From positions 1 through 46,873 of the forward strand of contig JANWVL010000178.1 of the NCBI GenBank assembly GCA_025056655.1: a DNA stretch of 46,873 nucleotides, given 5' to 3'. Of this stretch, positions 34,042-44,128 are shown piece by piece. The stretch comes from Candidatus Methylacidiphilales bacterium. GTDB lineage: Bacteria; Verrucomicrobiota; Verrucomicrobiia; Methylacidiphilales; JANWVL01. The number at the start of each line of letters is the position of its first letter. Within the stretch, counting starts at the first letter, position 1. The translations under genes were made by a program, and so were the position numbers. The notes under the pieces are model-generated. The model was not told the origin of the DNA. It searched no databases and worked only from the letters and a program-made list of their open reading frames with translations.

Positions 34042-35121
34042 TTATTTTGTATTGGAAAATTTCTTTTTCGGAATTTTGAGCTTATCGGATGGCAGCTTAG
34101 CCTCTGCTTTTTGGACAGCGAGAATCACTCGATCTTTCGTTTTGAAGATTTCGTTTCCTCTCACTTCCTCAATCACAGCAGCAGAGATAGTCTCACGGGT
34201 CTGCAAGACCTTGATACTGCCAATTACTATATCATTTCGAAGCACGTAGAAGGGCATGCCTACTTCGACTCCATGGCTTGATCCGACGTTGATAATCACC
34301 GTCTTAAGATCAAGGTTAACGCCGACAATTTGCGCATCTGCTAGGCTTTGTGCCATCGGTATAGGGCTAGCCCCTTTCCCTTCAATTAATCTTTGTGCAC
34401 TGCGATAAGTCTGTTCAAACTGTGCCCGCAGCATCGGGTTATAACCTGAACCCGAACGAATCAAATTTAGACTAGCTTTTGACAATTCATCAAGGGCTTT
34501 GATCGCCTGACGCCGCTCTTGTTCTGTATTGTATAATTCTTTAACAGCTTGCACGAGCCGTTGCTGTAAAGCTTGAGCATCTCCAGTGAGAATATCAATG
34601 CCCATAGCTTCATTTGCCAGGCGTTGTTGTTGCCATTGTTGACGAAAAAACTCCGCCTCAGCATTAGCCAATATAAGCGCATCTCTAAGGCGATGCGCAT
34701 AGGCCAGAAGCTGATCGTAATTCATCAACTCCAGACTATCGCGGGGCACATCTACCGCCTGCAGTGCATCTTGCACCGACCGAGCAATCGCTTCGGCTTT
34801 ACTCTCAATACTATCCTCGGTCACTCCCAAGATAGGAATTTGCAGATCCTCCCGGGCGTCTCTTGCCCCATCAGTGGATAGTTTATTGAGTGTTGGAATC
34901 GAAGAAGGATCCGCTTCACTAGAACTCACCTTTGCAGCCGAATCATCGTGCAAAGACGTTCCCTGTGAAGCGCCTTCTTCCGGCTTCAAAGAACGTTCCG
35001 AAGAAGATCGAGCTTCCTCGGTGCGCCCAGCTTGCGCAAGGCACAGCAAAGGCGCGCATGCTATAGCTATTCCAAAAGAATAGCAAGCAATTCTTTTCGA
35101 AAAATTATTTCTACTTAGCAA
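34042..35121 (-). CDS. Secreted coiled-coil protein of unknown function inside the S10 operon
   Basis: 359 aa from a TTG at 35121, which overlaps the rpsS stop by 11 bases; no ATG exists nearby, and the open frame reaches 35181 only inside rpsS. From this start a signal peptide is evident: basic RNNFSKR, a hydrophobic stretch to about residue 28, and AQA cleavage site at 29-31. Then come a Ser/Glu/Ala-rich disordered part (32-95), a long helical, probably coiled-coil part (about 135-225, rich in Gln, Glu, Arg, Leu) and a C-terminal beta-rich domain (about 262-337) with [20 protein letters not shown], reminiscent of small beta-barrel domains such as that of MreC. It is cotranscribed with ribosomal genes by position. 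No family recognised; an envelope scaffold is only a guess. Confidence 0.8.
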   Translation of the reverse strand: MLSRNNFSKRIACYSFGIAIACAPLLCLAQAGRTEEARSSSERSLKPEEGASQGTSLHDDSAAKVSSSEADPSSIPTLNKLSTDGARDAREDLQIPILGVTEDSIESKAEAIARSVQDALQAVDVPRDSLELMNYDQLLAYAHRLRDALILANAEAEFFRQQWQQQRLANEAMGIDILTGDAQALQQRLVQAVKELYNTEQERRQAIKALDELSKASLNLIRSGSGYNPMLRAQFEQTYRSAQRLIEGKGASPIPMAQSLADAQIVGVNLDLKTVIINVGSSHGVEVGMPFYVLRNDIVIGSIKVLQTRETISAAVIEEVRGNEIFKTKDRVILAVQKAEAKLPSDKLKIPKKKFSNTK

Positions 35122-35392
35122 CAGCCTTTTCAGTATGCGCTCCGTGCTTCTTAAAGGTTCGGGTTGGCGAAAACTCTCCAAGCCGATGCCCGACCATGTT
35201 CTCCGTCACAAAAACTGAATGGAATATCTTGCCGTTGTGCACAAGAAAAGTGTGGCCGACAAAATCCGGCGTAATCATTGACCTGCGAGACCAAGTCTTT
35301 ATTGGCTTCTTTACTCCAGAGTTGTTCATCTTCTCTATTTTCTCCAGAAGATGATCATCTACAAATGGACCTTTTTTAAGACTTCTACCCAT
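35111..35392 (-). CDS. rpsS: 30S ribosomal protein S19
   Basis: 93 aa, normal. [20 protein letters not shown] start, [43 protein letters not shown] core. S19 contacts the A-site finger. Its stop overlaps the probable start of the secreted coiled-coil gene instead of leading to rplV as in other bacteria. Confidence 0.98.
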   Translation of the reverse strand: MGRSLKKGPFVDDHLLEKIEKMNNSGVKKPIKTWSRRSMITPDFVGHTFLVHNGKIFHSVFVTENMVGHRLGEFSPTRTFKKHGAHTEKAVAK

Positions 35393-35409
35393 AGGCTTGT
35401 TATCTAGGT

Positions 35410-36249
35410 TTACTTCTTGCGACGGTCTTGCACAATAAATTTGTCAGAAATTTTGTGCTTACGACGTGTCTTCAGTCCCTTAGCAAGTTGCCCCCAAGGC
35501 GAGACAAGATGCTGACGTCCCCCTCCTCCTTTACTTTTACCCTGCCCCCCACCGTTCGGATGATCAACTGGATTCATGGCCATCCCTCTGACAGTAGGTC
35601 GTATCCCTAGCCACCGCTTCCTACCCGCTTTACCAAGCGACTGGTTAAAGTGGTCGATATTTGAGACTTGACCTATTGTTGCGTAACATTTCGCATGGAT
35701 CTTCCGGATTTCACCTGACGGCATGCGAATATTTGCATAGCCGGCATCCAGAGCCATGAGCGTAGCTGAGGACCCAGCTGAACGACAAATCTGAGCTCCG
35801 CGGCCCGGAATCATTTCTATATTATGTATCACTGTGCCCAGGGGAATTTTTTCTAAAGGAAGAGCATTTCCCACCGTAGGCTCGCAGTCTGGGCCACTCA
35901 TTATGGTTTGTCCGACAGTTAGTCCGTTAGGTGCAATAATGTAGCGCTTTTCGCCATCTTTGTATTCCACTAAAGCGATGCGTGCGGTGCGTATGGGATC
36001 GTATTCGATTGTTTTTACTTCAGCTGGTATGCCATGTTTGTCGCGTTTGAAATCTATAACCCGTATGCGTTGTTTATGCCCGCCTCCGATGTGCCGGCAC
36101 GTAATACGCCCGTAATTATTTCTACCTCCAGTCTTGCGACGCGCAATCGTCAACGGACGATAAGGCTTATCTGTCGTGATGTCCGAAAAATCATCGAGCT
36201 CTGTAAAACGCAAGGACGGTGTCAATGGACGAAATTTTTTTAATCCCAT
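35410..36249 (-). CDS. rplB: 50S ribosomal protein L2
   Basis: 279 aa, normal. [32 protein letters not shown] and the C-terminal [21 protein letters not shown] with the peptidyl-transferase-near His. L2 supports subunit joining and catalysis. It lies 17 bases before rpsS. Confidence 0.98.
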   Translation of the reverse strand: MGLKKFRPLTPSLRFTELDDFSDITTDKPYRPLTIARRKTGGRNNYGRITCRHIGGGHKQRIRVIDFKRDKHGIPAEVKTIEYDPIRTARIALVEYKDGEKRYIIAPNGLTVGQTIMSGPDCEPTVGNALPLEKIPLGTVIHNIEMIPGRGAQICRSAGSSATLMALDAGYANIRMPSGEIRKIHAKCYATIGQVSNIDHFNQSLGKAGRKRWLGIRPTVRGMAMNPVDHPNGGGQGKSKGGGGRQHLVSPWGQLAKGLKTRRKHKISDKFIVQDRRKK

Positions 36250-36270
36250 ATTATTCCTTCTCCTTTTACT

Positions 36271-36555
36271 CTAAATGAATTCAATTGTTTGCCCTTCTTT
36301 TAGCTTCACATAAGCCTTCTTAAACTTTGGCGTTTGACGTATAAGCCCGTTACGAGTTCGCTTGGTCTTGCCTTTTACCACAACAATATTTACTCGCTCA
36401 ACATCTTTATTAAATAGAGCTTTAATTGCCTTTTTAATTTCCAATTTATTGGCTGAACGATCTACCTCAAAGACGTAACTGTTGCTGGCCTTTGCCGCAG
36501 CAGTGCCTTTTTCCGTAATCCGAGGTCTTCGTATAATCTCGTAAGGATCTCGCAT
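36271..36555 (-). CDS. rplW: 50S ribosomal protein L23
   Basis: 94 aa. IIRRPRITEKGTAAAKASNSYVFEVDRSANKLEIKKAIKALFNKDVERVN is typical. L23 docks trigger factor and SRP at the exit tunnel. It lies 6 bases after rplD and 21 before rplB. Confidence 0.98.
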   Translation of the reverse strand: MRDPYEIIRRPRITEKGTAAAKASNSYVFEVDRSANKLEIKKAIKALFNKDVERVNIVVVKGKTKRTRNGLIRQTPKFKKAYVKLKEGQTIEFI

Positions 36556-36561
36556 AATCTT

Positions 36562-37176
36562 TTATTTCTTTAATCGTGCTGCTATCTTGCCCATTGCCTC
36601 TTCGGTAATGATAATGTTATGATATGAAATCAAATCCTCTGCATTACATTGATCTGCATCGGTAACCCCAAGTGTCGGAACGTTACGCGCTGCTAAATAG
36701 AGCTTCGGATCCATTTTTCCAACGATAATCAAGGTCCGACCTTTCAAATTTAGAGGATCGAGTATCGAAAGGAGTTCCTTCGTCTTTGGATTTTTTAATT
36801 CTATGGGAGAACTCAAGCTCACAGCCCCATCCATTACCCGCATGCTGAATGCTTTTTTAAGTGCAAATTTCTTCACACGCTTAGGGATCTTCTTCGAGAA
36901 ATCGCGCGGCTGTGGCCCAAATACAACTCCGCCTCCTCTCCAAATCGGTGAAGCGACATACCCGGCTCGTGCACGCCCTGTCCCCTTCTGGCGCCACGGT
37001 TTCTTTCCTGATTTCTGGACAGTGCCTTTCGTCTTTGTAGCTCGCGTGCCTTGACGCCGGTTTGCACGATATGCTGTGACCACCTCAAGAAGAGTCTGCG
37101 TCCCTTTCCGATTCGGGATGAGGGGAACGTCCAAAAGTTGGCTAGCTTGTTCCAATGTGAGAGTTTGGGTCTTCAT
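36562..37176 (-). CDS. rplD: 50S ribosomal protein L4
   Basis: 204 aa. [30 protein letters not shown] is the tunnel loop; [10 protein letters not shown] and later [26 protein letters not shown] complete the fold. L4 also represses the S10 operon in E. coli. It lies 8 bases after rplC. Confidence 0.98.
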   Translation of the reverse strand: MKTQTLTLEQASQLLDVPLIPNRKGTQTLLEVVTAYRANRRQGTRATKTKGTVQKSGKKPWRQKGTGRARAGYVASPIWRGGGVVFGPQPRDFSKKIPKRVKKFALKKAFSMRVMDGAVSLSSPIELKNPKTKELLSILDPLNLKGRTLIIVGKMDPKLYLAARNVPTLGVTDADQCNAEDLISYHNIIITEEAMGKIAARLKK

Positions 37177-37184
37177 GGAATCAA

Positions 37185-37889
37185 TTACTTTTTGGCAGGC
37201 TTTGTCTCAGCTTTTTTAGCGGCCTTCTTAGGCTGTATTTTAGGTCGTGGCTGTCCCTTGATTGCAGGCCGAATGACTACATGGCTTCCCCTTGCTCCAG
37301 GGACTGCACCCGCGACTAGTATAATATTATCCTCAGGGCGGACTTGGATCACCTCAAGATTCTGTACAGTCTTACGCTCATTTCCCAGATGCCCGGGCAT
37401 CCCATGATTTTTAAATACACGCCCTGGAGTTGAACGTTCACCGATTGCCCCATTGCGCCGATGCATCTTCGAGCCGTGGGATGCCGGCTGACCAGAAAAG
37501 TTATGTTTTTTAACAACTCCTTGAAAGCCTTTCCCTTTCGTTCGGCCGATCACGTCTACCCACATCCCGACTTTGAAACGATCCACACTCACAACGTCCC
37601 CCAAATTCACTTTGTCTAAATCATCTTTCGGATCTATGGGGAACTCACGGATAAAACGTTTAGGTGCCGCATTCGCTTTCTTGCAATGACCAATCAGGGG
37701 CTTAGAAGCACGTGTTTCTTTCTGATCAAAAACACCCAGCTGCACTGCTGAGTAGCCATCCTTTTCAACAGTTCGCACCGCCAAGACAGTATTCGGCTCC
37801 GCTAAAATTGCCGTAACCGGCCGTATCACCCCCTTGGCATCATACACCCTCGTCATGCCTAGTTTTTTACCTAGTATACCTATCTTCAT
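37185..37889 (-). CDS. rplC: 50S ribosomal protein L3
   Basis: 234 aa. GILGKKLGMTRVYD start, the GKGFQGVVKKHNFSGQPASHGSKMHRRNGAIG loop, and VAGAVPGARGSHVVI. The final 25 residues are Lys/Ala-rich (KIQPKKAAKKAETKPAKK), longer than usual. It lies 14 bases after rpsJ. Confidence 0.98.
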   Translation of the reverse strand: MKIGILGKKLGMTRVYDAKGVIRPVTAILAEPNTVLAVRTVEKDGYSAVQLGVFDQKETRASKPLIGHCKKANAAPKRFIREFPIDPKDDLDKVNLGDVVSVDRFKVGMWVDVIGRTKGKGFQGVVKKHNFSGQPASHGSKMHRRNGAIGERSTPGRVFKNHGMPGHLGNERKTVQNLEVIQVRPEDNIILVAGAVPGARGSHVVIRPAIKGQPRPKIQPKKAAKKAETKPAKK

Positions 37890-37903
37890 ATTTAGCTCGA
37901 TCT

Positions 37904-38212
37904 CTATATCTTAATGGTGATGTCTACTCCTGCAGGCAAGTTAAGCTTTTTAAGCTCATCTACAGTCTTAGAAGTGGGATCAATAATATCAATCAACCGC
38001 TTATGCGTCCTCAACTCAAAAGTATCCATACTTTTCTTATCAACATGCGGAGAGCGGTTCACTGTGTAGCGCTCGATTTTGGTGGGAAGCGGGATAGGCC
38101 CCGCCACAGCGGAACCTGTTCTCCGTGCAGTCTCCGCAATCTCATTCGAAGCCCGATCTAGGAGTCGGTAGTCAAACGCCTTTAGACGAATTCTGATTCT
38201 AGGTGTAGCCAT
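37904..38212 (-). CDS. rpsJ: 30S ribosomal protein S10
   Basis: 102 aa, normal. [72 protein letters not shown] matches S10 throughout, split here only by description. S10 also binds NusB in antitermination. It lies 14 bases after fusA with no tuf between them. Confidence 0.98.
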   Translation of the reverse strand: MATPRIRIRLKAFDYRLLDRASNEIAETARRTGSAVAGPIPLPTKIERYTVNRSPHVDKKSMDTFELRTHKRLIDIIDPTSKTVDELKKLNLPAGVDITIKI

Positions 38213-38226
38213 ATATAAAATACTCT

Positions 38227-40383
38227 TTAGTTTTTCTTATTTGCATCCGTGATCTGTGCCACGATCTGTGCGGGCACTTGTTCAAAATGTGAAGGCTCCA
38301 TCGAATAGGCTGCACGTCCCTTAGACAGCGATCGAATAGTATTCACATATCCAAACATTTCAGCCAAAGGCACTTCAGCGTGTATAATTGAAGTGTTTCC
38401 CTTCGTCTCTACGTTAATGATTTTTCCACGGCGACGATTAAGATCACCCAATATATCCCCCTGAAACTCATCCGGTGTAGAAACTTCGACTTTCATGATA
38501 GGCTCAAGCAGTATAGAATTGGCCTTCTTCAACGCATCTTTCAATGCAAATATCGCTGCCATTTTGAAAGCCAACTCGCTTGAATCAACCTCATGATAAC
38601 TTCCAAACACAATGTCTATCTTTATATCAATAACAGGGCTTCCGTTAACCACCCCATTCAGTAATCCCTCCTCTAACCCCTTTTTCACAGCAGGAATATA
38701 CTCTTTAGGAATCACCCCGCCGACGATCTTGTTTTCTATAACAACTCCTTTACCTCGCCCGTTAGGCTCAACTCTGATACACACATGTCCGTATTGACCA
38801 CGTCCACCCGTTTGCTTGATTAACTTACCCTCACCGTCCGCAGGCTTCAAAATAGTCTCTCTATAAGCAATCTGAGGTGCCCCCGCAATGGTCTGCACAT
38901 TAAATTCCCTGCGCATCCGATCCAAAATGATATCAAGATGCAGCTCACCCATTCCGGCAATGATAGTCTGACCAGTCTCCTCATTCGTTGAAACTCGAAA
39001 TGTCGGATCTTCCTCCATCAACCGGGAGAGACCTTCTGCCATCTTCTCCCGATCAGCTTTAGTTTTGGGTTCAACAGCCATAGAAATAACTGGCTCCGGG
39101 AAAGACGGCGGTTCAAGACTTATAGGAAAATCTTCGGCTGCAAGTGTATCCCCCGTTGTGATGTTTTTCACGCCTACTAACGCAGCAATATCTCCCGAAT
39201 AGACCGTTTCTATATCATCCTTTTTATCTGCTTGCACCTGGATGATTCGCGACACTCGCTCTCTCTTACCAGTCCGTGTATTGACGACTACGTCCCCTTT
39301 TGAAAGTTTCCCTGAATAAACCCGGAAAAAGACAAGTTTGCCGACAAACGGATCCGTCCAAAGCTTGAAAGCCAATGAAGCAAACTTCCCATTATCATCT
39401 GCCTTAGCCTCTAAAGGTTCAGAAGTATCTTTGTTAACCCCTCTTGCAGGCGGAATATCTAGCGGGCTCGGCAAATAATCCACCACTGACTCGATCAAAC
39501 TTTGGATACCTTTATTCTTAAAAGCAGCGCCACCAATTACTGGCACAAATTTTAATCCGATAGTCAAGCGGCGTATGGCTTGCTTAAGTTGTTGAGGCGT
39601 GGGTTTCTTTTCTTCTAAAAACAATGTCCCAATTTCATCATCTAAGTTTGCCACAGCTTCTATAAGATCCTCTAAGGCTTTTTCAGCCACGGCCTTATAC
39701 TCATTCGGAATTTCAGTAACCTGGTAAGTGGACCCAAGGACATCATCATCTGAATATATAATCGCTTTTTGATTAATTACGTCTATCTGACCGCAAAGTT
39801 CGTTTTCTTTCCCTAATGGAATGAGAACGGGCCATGCGTTAGCACCAAGCTTGGTGCGCATATCGTTTATGGCGTTCTCAAAATTTGCACCGACACGATC
39901 CATTTTATTAACAAATGCAATTCTAGGCACGTTATACTTATTCGCCTGCCTCCACACCGTCTCCGATTGAGGTTGCACCCCCGCAACTCCACAAAAAACT
40001 GCAATCGCTCCATCGAGCACACGCAACGACCGCTCAACCTCTGCTGTAAAGTCTACGTGTCCGGGAGTGTCTATAATATTTATTCTGAACTTCTGGCCTT
40101 CAAAGATCTTATATAAACCTTCCTCCTTGCGAACAGGCCAGAAACAGGTCGTAGCAGCACTCGTAATCGTGATTCCGCGCTCACGCTCCTGTTCCATCCA
40201 ATCCGTAACCGTAGTGCCTTCGTGCACCTCTCCCATTTTATGAATACTCCCTGTGTAAAATAAAATGCGTTCAGTAGTGGTTGTCTTCCCAGCATCAATA
40301 TGTGCACAAATGCCGATATTACGCGTCCTTTCCAAAGGATAAGCGCGTTTAGGTGAATTTGGATTTGAAACTGAACCACTCAT
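38227..40383 (-). CDS. fusA: Elongation factor G
   Basis: 718 aa. GTPase motifs are AHIDAGKTT (G1), RGITI (G2), DTPGH (G3) and NKMD (G4), followed by EF-G domains II-V with TGGRGQYGH in domain IV and [29 protein letters not shown] at the end. It drives translocation. Gap of 11 bases after rpsG. A single standard copy; no sign of the mitochondrial-type EF-G2 features. Confidence 0.98.
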   Translation of the reverse strand: MSGSVSNPNSPKRAYPLERTRNIGICAHIDAGKTTTTERILFYTGSIHKMGEVHEGTTVTDWMEQERERGITITSAATTCFWPVRKEEGLYKIFEGQKFRINIIDTPGHVDFTAEVERSLRVLDGAIAVFCGVAGVQPQSETVWRQANKYNVPRIAFVNKMDRVGANFENAINDMRTKLGANAWPVLIPLGKENELCGQIDVINQKAIIYSDDDVLGSTYQVTEIPNEYKAVAEKALEDLIEAVANLDDEIGTLFLEEKKPTPQQLKQAIRRLTIGLKFVPVIGGAAFKNKGIQSLIESVVDYLPSPLDIPPARGVNKDTSEPLEAKADDNGKFASLAFKLWTDPFVGKLVFFRVYSGKLSKGDVVVNTRTGKRERVSRIIQVQADKKDDIETVYSGDIAALVGVKNITTGDTLAAEDFPISLEPPSFPEPVISMAVEPKTKADREKMAEGLSRLMEEDPTFRVSTNEETGQTIIAGMGELHLDIILDRMRREFNVQTIAGAPQIAYRETILKPADGEGKLIKQTGGRGQYGHVCIRVEPNGRGKGVVIENKIVGGVIPKEYIPAVKKGLEEGLLNGVVNGSPVIDIKIDIVFGSYHEVDSSELAFKMAAIFALKDALKKANSILLEPIMKVEVSTPDEFQGDILGDLNRRRGKIINVETKGNTSIIHAEVPLAEMFGYVNTIRSLSKGRAAYSMEPSHFEQVPAQIVAQITDANKKN

Positions 40384-40394
40384 ACACTGTCTCT

Positions 40395-40871
40395 CTACTT
40401 AAATCGCAAATGAGCAAACGCACGATTAGCCTGTGCCATCTTGTGAACATCATCACGTTTCTTGATCGCGCTACCTTGGCCAGCCGCTGCATCTAGCAGC
40501 TCAGACGCCAAAGCCTCATACATCGGCACCCCCTTACGTTTATCGGCGAAACTCACTATCCATCGCATGGCTAACGACAGCTGTCTCTCAGGAGCAACTT
40601 CGACAGGCACTTGATAGGTCGCACCTCCAATTCGTCGGCTTTTAACCTCAACCCGCGGCTTAACGTTTTCTATTGCACGGTTTACAATCTCAAGTGGATC
40701 TCCGTCCTTGTTTTTTTCATTAATCAAATCAATCGCTTTGTAGACGATACGCTGCGCCAAGGTCTTTTTCCCACAGCGCATGACCTTATTAATCAAAAGC
40801 GCAACGTTAACTGACTCAAACTTCGGATCAGGCTCTATCTGCCGGCGTATTGCTCTGCGACGTCTTGCCAT
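40395..40871 (-). CDS. rpsG: 30S ribosomal protein S7
   Basis: 158 aa. [20 protein letters not shown] start, then [40 protein letters not shown] and a terminal [16 protein letters not shown]7 nucleates 30S head assembly. It lies 15 bases after rpsL. Confidence 0.98.
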   Translation of the reverse strand: MARRRRAIRRQIEPDPKFESVNVALLINKVMRCGKKTLAQRIVYKAIDLINEKNKDGDPLEIVNRAIENVKPRVEVKSRRIGGATYQVPVEVAPERQLSLAMRWIVSFADKRKGVPMYEALASELLDAAAGQGSAIKKRDDVHKMAQANRAFAHLRFK

Positions 40872-40886
40872 ATACCAATACTCAAT

Positions 40887-41327
40887 TTACTTCTTCGCTC
40901 CTTTACTAGCCGGAGCAGCCGATGCACCTCCAGCTTTAGGTTTCTTCACACCATATTTACTACGTGAGACATTACGGGTAAGCTTATTAGTGTTACTCGG
41001 TCCCGCCGCTCCAAGCGCATCCAGCGTTCCACGGACTATGTGGTAACGCACCCCAGGCAAATCTTTAACACGACCGCCACGCACTAAAACAATAGAATGC
41101 TCCTGAAGATTGTGCCCCTCCCCAGGAATATAAGCAATCACTTCATTCCCGTTAGTCAAACGCACTTTAGCAACTTTGCGCAATGCTGAATTCGGCTTTT
41201 TGGGCGTGCGAGTCATCACTTGCACACACACCCCACGTCGTTGTGGACACTTGTCCAAAGCAGGAGCCTTGGTCTTCGCTCTGACCTTCTTACGCCCCTT
41301 CCGCACTAATTGATTAATCGTAGGCAT
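40887..41327 (-). CDS. rpsL: 30S ribosomal protein S12
   Basis: 146 aa from the ATG at 41327 ([12 protein letters not shown]); a TTG two codons upstream is less likely. Decoding loops [11 protein letters not shown] and [13 protein letters not shown] carry wild-type lysines at the positions whose change gives streptomycin resistance. The C-terminal 22 residues are Ala/Gly/Lys-rich ([16 protein letters not shown]) and additional. First gene of the ribosomal series, 177 bases after the rlhA-like stop. Confidence 0.97.
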   Translation of the reverse strand: MPTINQLVRKGRKKVRAKTKAPALDKCPQRRGVCVQVMTRTPKKPNSALRKVAKVRLTNGNEVIAYIPGEGHNLQEHSIVLVRGGRVKDLPGVRYHIVRGTLDALGAAGPSNTNKLTRNVSRSKYGVKKPKAGGASAAPASKGAKK

Positions 41328-41333
41328 AGGCAA

Positions 41334-41510
41334 ACTCTATTTCCCCACAGCTTTTCAGTGCACCAGAAGTTCCTGAACCACTCAGAAACCCCTGCACGCC
41401 ATACTTCAACACTTCCGTAAGCTTAGCTCGAAGCCCTCAGAAGTCCGGCTGTGAGAGATTGAAACAATGCCAAGAGCCCAAACGCAATCAAGCCTTTTTT
41501 TAAATTATCT
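41334..41510 (-). other. Leader region of the str-S10 cluster
   Basis: 177 bases between the rlhA-like stop and rpsL, the longest gap on the minus strand in this half of the window. The main ribosomal promoter would be expected here. A TTGATT with a poor ATTGTT 17 bases later (around 41442-41475) is the best pair I can see, and it is not convincing. GATTG/CAATC could pair across 41449-41482. No strong terminator is visible. Confidence 0.35.
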
Positions 41511-44114
41511 CTACCTACTAAACTCCCTATCCTCAAAAGTGCCCCTCACAACCCCAACCCCGTTTATCGCCGAAAGTTCCCGAATTAAACATTCAGCCGT
41601 CTTTCCCCCCCTGTGCAACGCCTCATAACTCCTCAACAACCTAAGTGCCTCAGCTCGACTCTCATTCAATAATTCTATCCTAAAATTCCTAATTCCTGCT
41701 TGCTTAAATACCGAAAAATAGGCAGCCCCACTCTGCGACCGCGCATGAAACACAGTATTCCGGCATCCCACATCAGCTATCACAGGGTGCCTTAACCCAA
41801 CTCGGTCTTCTAGCTCCACACGGTAACACTCGCATGGGCGACCGCAATTCGTATGATCCGTGCCCTTGGACAAAAAGGCTGCAAACACACAATGCTCCAT
41901 ATGAAACATAGGCATGTGTTGATGAAGCGTGACCTCAAGCCCTCTACCTCCCATAGCCTCAGCGAGCCGTATAATTTGATCCCACGTTAAATCATAACTT
42001 ACCGTCACCGCCTCTAATCCCCATTCCATAAACCATCGCGCCGACCACGGATTCGCAACATTTAAAGAAAAATCCCCAATACATTTCAGCCCATGAGTTT
42101 TAGACTTAGGTGTAAAAAAGAAGAGTCCGCCTAAGTTTCTTATCAAAACCCCATCAGGATTCGCTGCATGGATCACATTAAAAAAACCTATCTCTCCAGA
42201 TTTTTGGATCCGCGGCGTCGCCAGGTAAATTTCTGCATCGCCATTCGCCAGGGCTTTTAGTTTTTCGACTGCCCCCTGATATCTTCGTATATCTTCGAAA
42301 TCAAGGTAAATCCGCTTCCAGCCGCACTCTACCGCCACCTCAGCTTGTTCCTCCGTGCGACACAAAACGCTCCATGTAAGATGGCTTCCATCACCGTAAG
42401 GTTCAAAACCGCAAACACCAATAAAATCGATTTGCTTTATAACCTTAACTGTTCGATCAGATAAATTGTTTTCATTTACAAAATATAACGCTTTCTCTTT
42501 CCTCCGCTCATAAACCCATTGAATCCATCCCTCACATGGCATTATTTGATACAAAAGCTCAACCGCCTTACGTCGCATGCGGTTAATCTCACTCAGCGGC
42601 AAAAAGACCTTCCCCTCTATCTGACAGTCAAATCTCTCTAGGGCAAAACAAGTCTCCCCAAGACGCGCGACATGCGCCTCGACACATTCCGAAGTTAAAT
42701 ACACATTCCGCGCTGCCACGACAATCGTATCGGAAACAACCCTTACCTCCCACTGATCTGAGCCGCCGGTCACACTAAAAATTAATTCCGCAGGCTTCCC
42801 AGCAGAGCATTTCCAATTAGCTTTGATGAATACTTTTAGGATTTCCTTATCCTTCGCAAAACGTTGACGAATTTCGCGCCTGAGTTGCGGATCATCTGTC
42901 TTGAAAACCTTATCGCCCGCCTTGATCTTTGCTTGATTGATCAGCCCTCGTTCAAAAAAAAGCCAATCGCCTCTTACCTGATAAACTCTACCTCCCAGAA
43001 GATCACTTTGATCACCGCCATTGTCAAATAAGACACCGTCACCTCGCCTTAATGAAACTTTCACTCCCACCAAGCGAACTCCGTTCCCCTTCACCTCAGC
43101 TATCTCACCAACAAATGCACCTCGTTTATTCGAATACAACCCATGCACAAGCTTTTGATGATTTACCCCTTCCAACCACCCCGAATAAAGTCCTCGCGAA
43201 AACATCATCTCCATCTCATAGTTGACTTTCGTCCCATTCTTGCTCCGTCTATCACATTCAACAACTTGAGCCTCGATACTCTTCCATGCCTCGTCAATAG
43301 CTGAACGATAAGCACCAGTGATAGCCGCCACATACTCAGGCGTCTTCAATCTGCCCTCTATCTTGAAACTAGATATCCCCGCAGCAATTAACTCAGGTAT
43401 ATAATCAATCGCTGCTAAATCCTGGGGAGACAACAAATATCGCCTCTCTCCCAGATCCTTAATCTCGCCGTCCACCCAAAGACGATAAGGTAAACGACAA
43501 GCTTGCGCACACTCGCCACGGTTCGCACTTCGACGCCCAAGCGCCTCACTCGTTAAACATTGCCCCGAATACGCCACACACAGTGCCCCGTGCACAAAAA
43601 CCTCCAAAGGCACACCACAACCCCCAAAACGCCTAAGCTCTCGTATCGAAAGTTCACGTGCTAAGACCACTTGTTGAATCCCCAGCTCTCGCACCACCTC
43701 AACCCCTTCCGGTGAAGTCACAGTCATCTGCGTCGATGTATGCAGAGCCACACTCGGAGCAAAACGCTTCGCCAAAAGGCATAAGCCTATATCTTGCACA
43801 ATTACTGCGTCCACCCCGCTCTCCTCGGCCATTTTCAAGATTCTCACAGCTAAGGGAAGCTCATCAGTAAAAACCAAGGTATTCAAAGCAAGATAACCTC
43901 GAACTCCCCTCTGATGCAGATAATCCATCAGAGTTTTCAGTTCGCATAAGCTAAAATTATCAGCACGCATCCGTGCATTAAAACCATCTTTAAGCCCAAA
44001 ATAAACGGCGTCTGCACCACAAGCTACCGCAGCCCGCACACATTCCCAATTCCCAGCGGGAGACACCAACTCCGGCTTACGACGCACTATGCCATCCTTA
44101 GTCGAAGAAACCAT
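41511..44114 (-). CDS. U32 family protein related to RlhA (23S rRNA hydroxylase), long form
   Basis: 867 aa. PELVSPAGNWECVRAAVACGADAVYFGLKDGFNARM is the U32 TIM-barrel start; HTSTQMTVTSPEGVEV and the cluster motif HGALCVAYSGQC followed by GECAQAC supply four cysteines, which bind a 4Fe-4S cluster in the RlhA/TrhP group. A DUF3656-like middle (about 330-560) follows. The last 300 residues look like a second, degenerate U32 unit with MEHCVFAAFLSKG and NCGRPC. E. coli RlhA hydroxylates C2501 of 23S rRNA and is about 650 aa. The substrate here may be rRNA, which would fit the ribosomal neighbourhood, but tRNA is possible. Confidence 0.85.
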   Translation of the reverse strand: MVSSTKDGIVRRKPELVSPAGNWECVRAAVACGADAVYFGLKDGFNARMRADNFSLCELKTLMDYLHQRGVRGYLALNTLVFTDELPLAVRILKMAEESGVDAVIVQDIGLCLLAKRFAPSVALHTSTQMTVTSPEGVEVVRELGIQQVVLARELSIRELRRFGGCGVPLEVFVHGALCVAYSGQCLTSEALGRRSANRGECAQACRLPYRLWVDGEIKDLGERRYLLSPQDLAAIDYIPELIAAGISSFKIEGRLKTPEYVAAITGAYRSAIDEAWKSIEAQVVECDRRSKNGTKVNYEMEMMFSRGLYSGWLEGVNHQKLVHGLYSNKRGAFVGEIAEVKGNGVRLVGVKVSLRRGDGVLFDNGGDQSDLLGGRVYQVRGDWLFFERGLINQAKIKAGDKVFKTDDPQLRREIRQRFAKDKEILKVFIKANWKCSAGKPAELIFSVTGGSDQWEVRVVSDTIVVAARNVYLTSECVEAHVARLGETCFALERFDCQIEGKVFLPLSEINRMRRKAVELLYQIMPCEGWIQWVYERRKEKALYFVNENNLSDRTVKVIKQIDFIGVCGFEPYGDGSHLTWSVLCRTEEQAEVAVECGWKRIYLDFEDIRRYQGAVEKLKALANGDAEIYLATPRIQKSGEIGFFNVIHAANPDGVLIRNLGGLFFFTPKSKTHGLKCIGDFSLNVANPWSARWFMEWGLEAVTVSYDLTWDQIIRLAEAMGGRGLEVTLHQHMPMFHMEHCVFAAFLSKGTDHTNCGRPCECYRVELEDRVGLRHPVIADVGCRNTVFHARSQSGAAYFSVFKQAGIRNFRIELLNESRAEALRLLRSYEALHRGGKTAECLIRELSAINGVGVVRGTFEDREFSR

Positions 44115-44128
44115 AGCCCCTAATCAAC

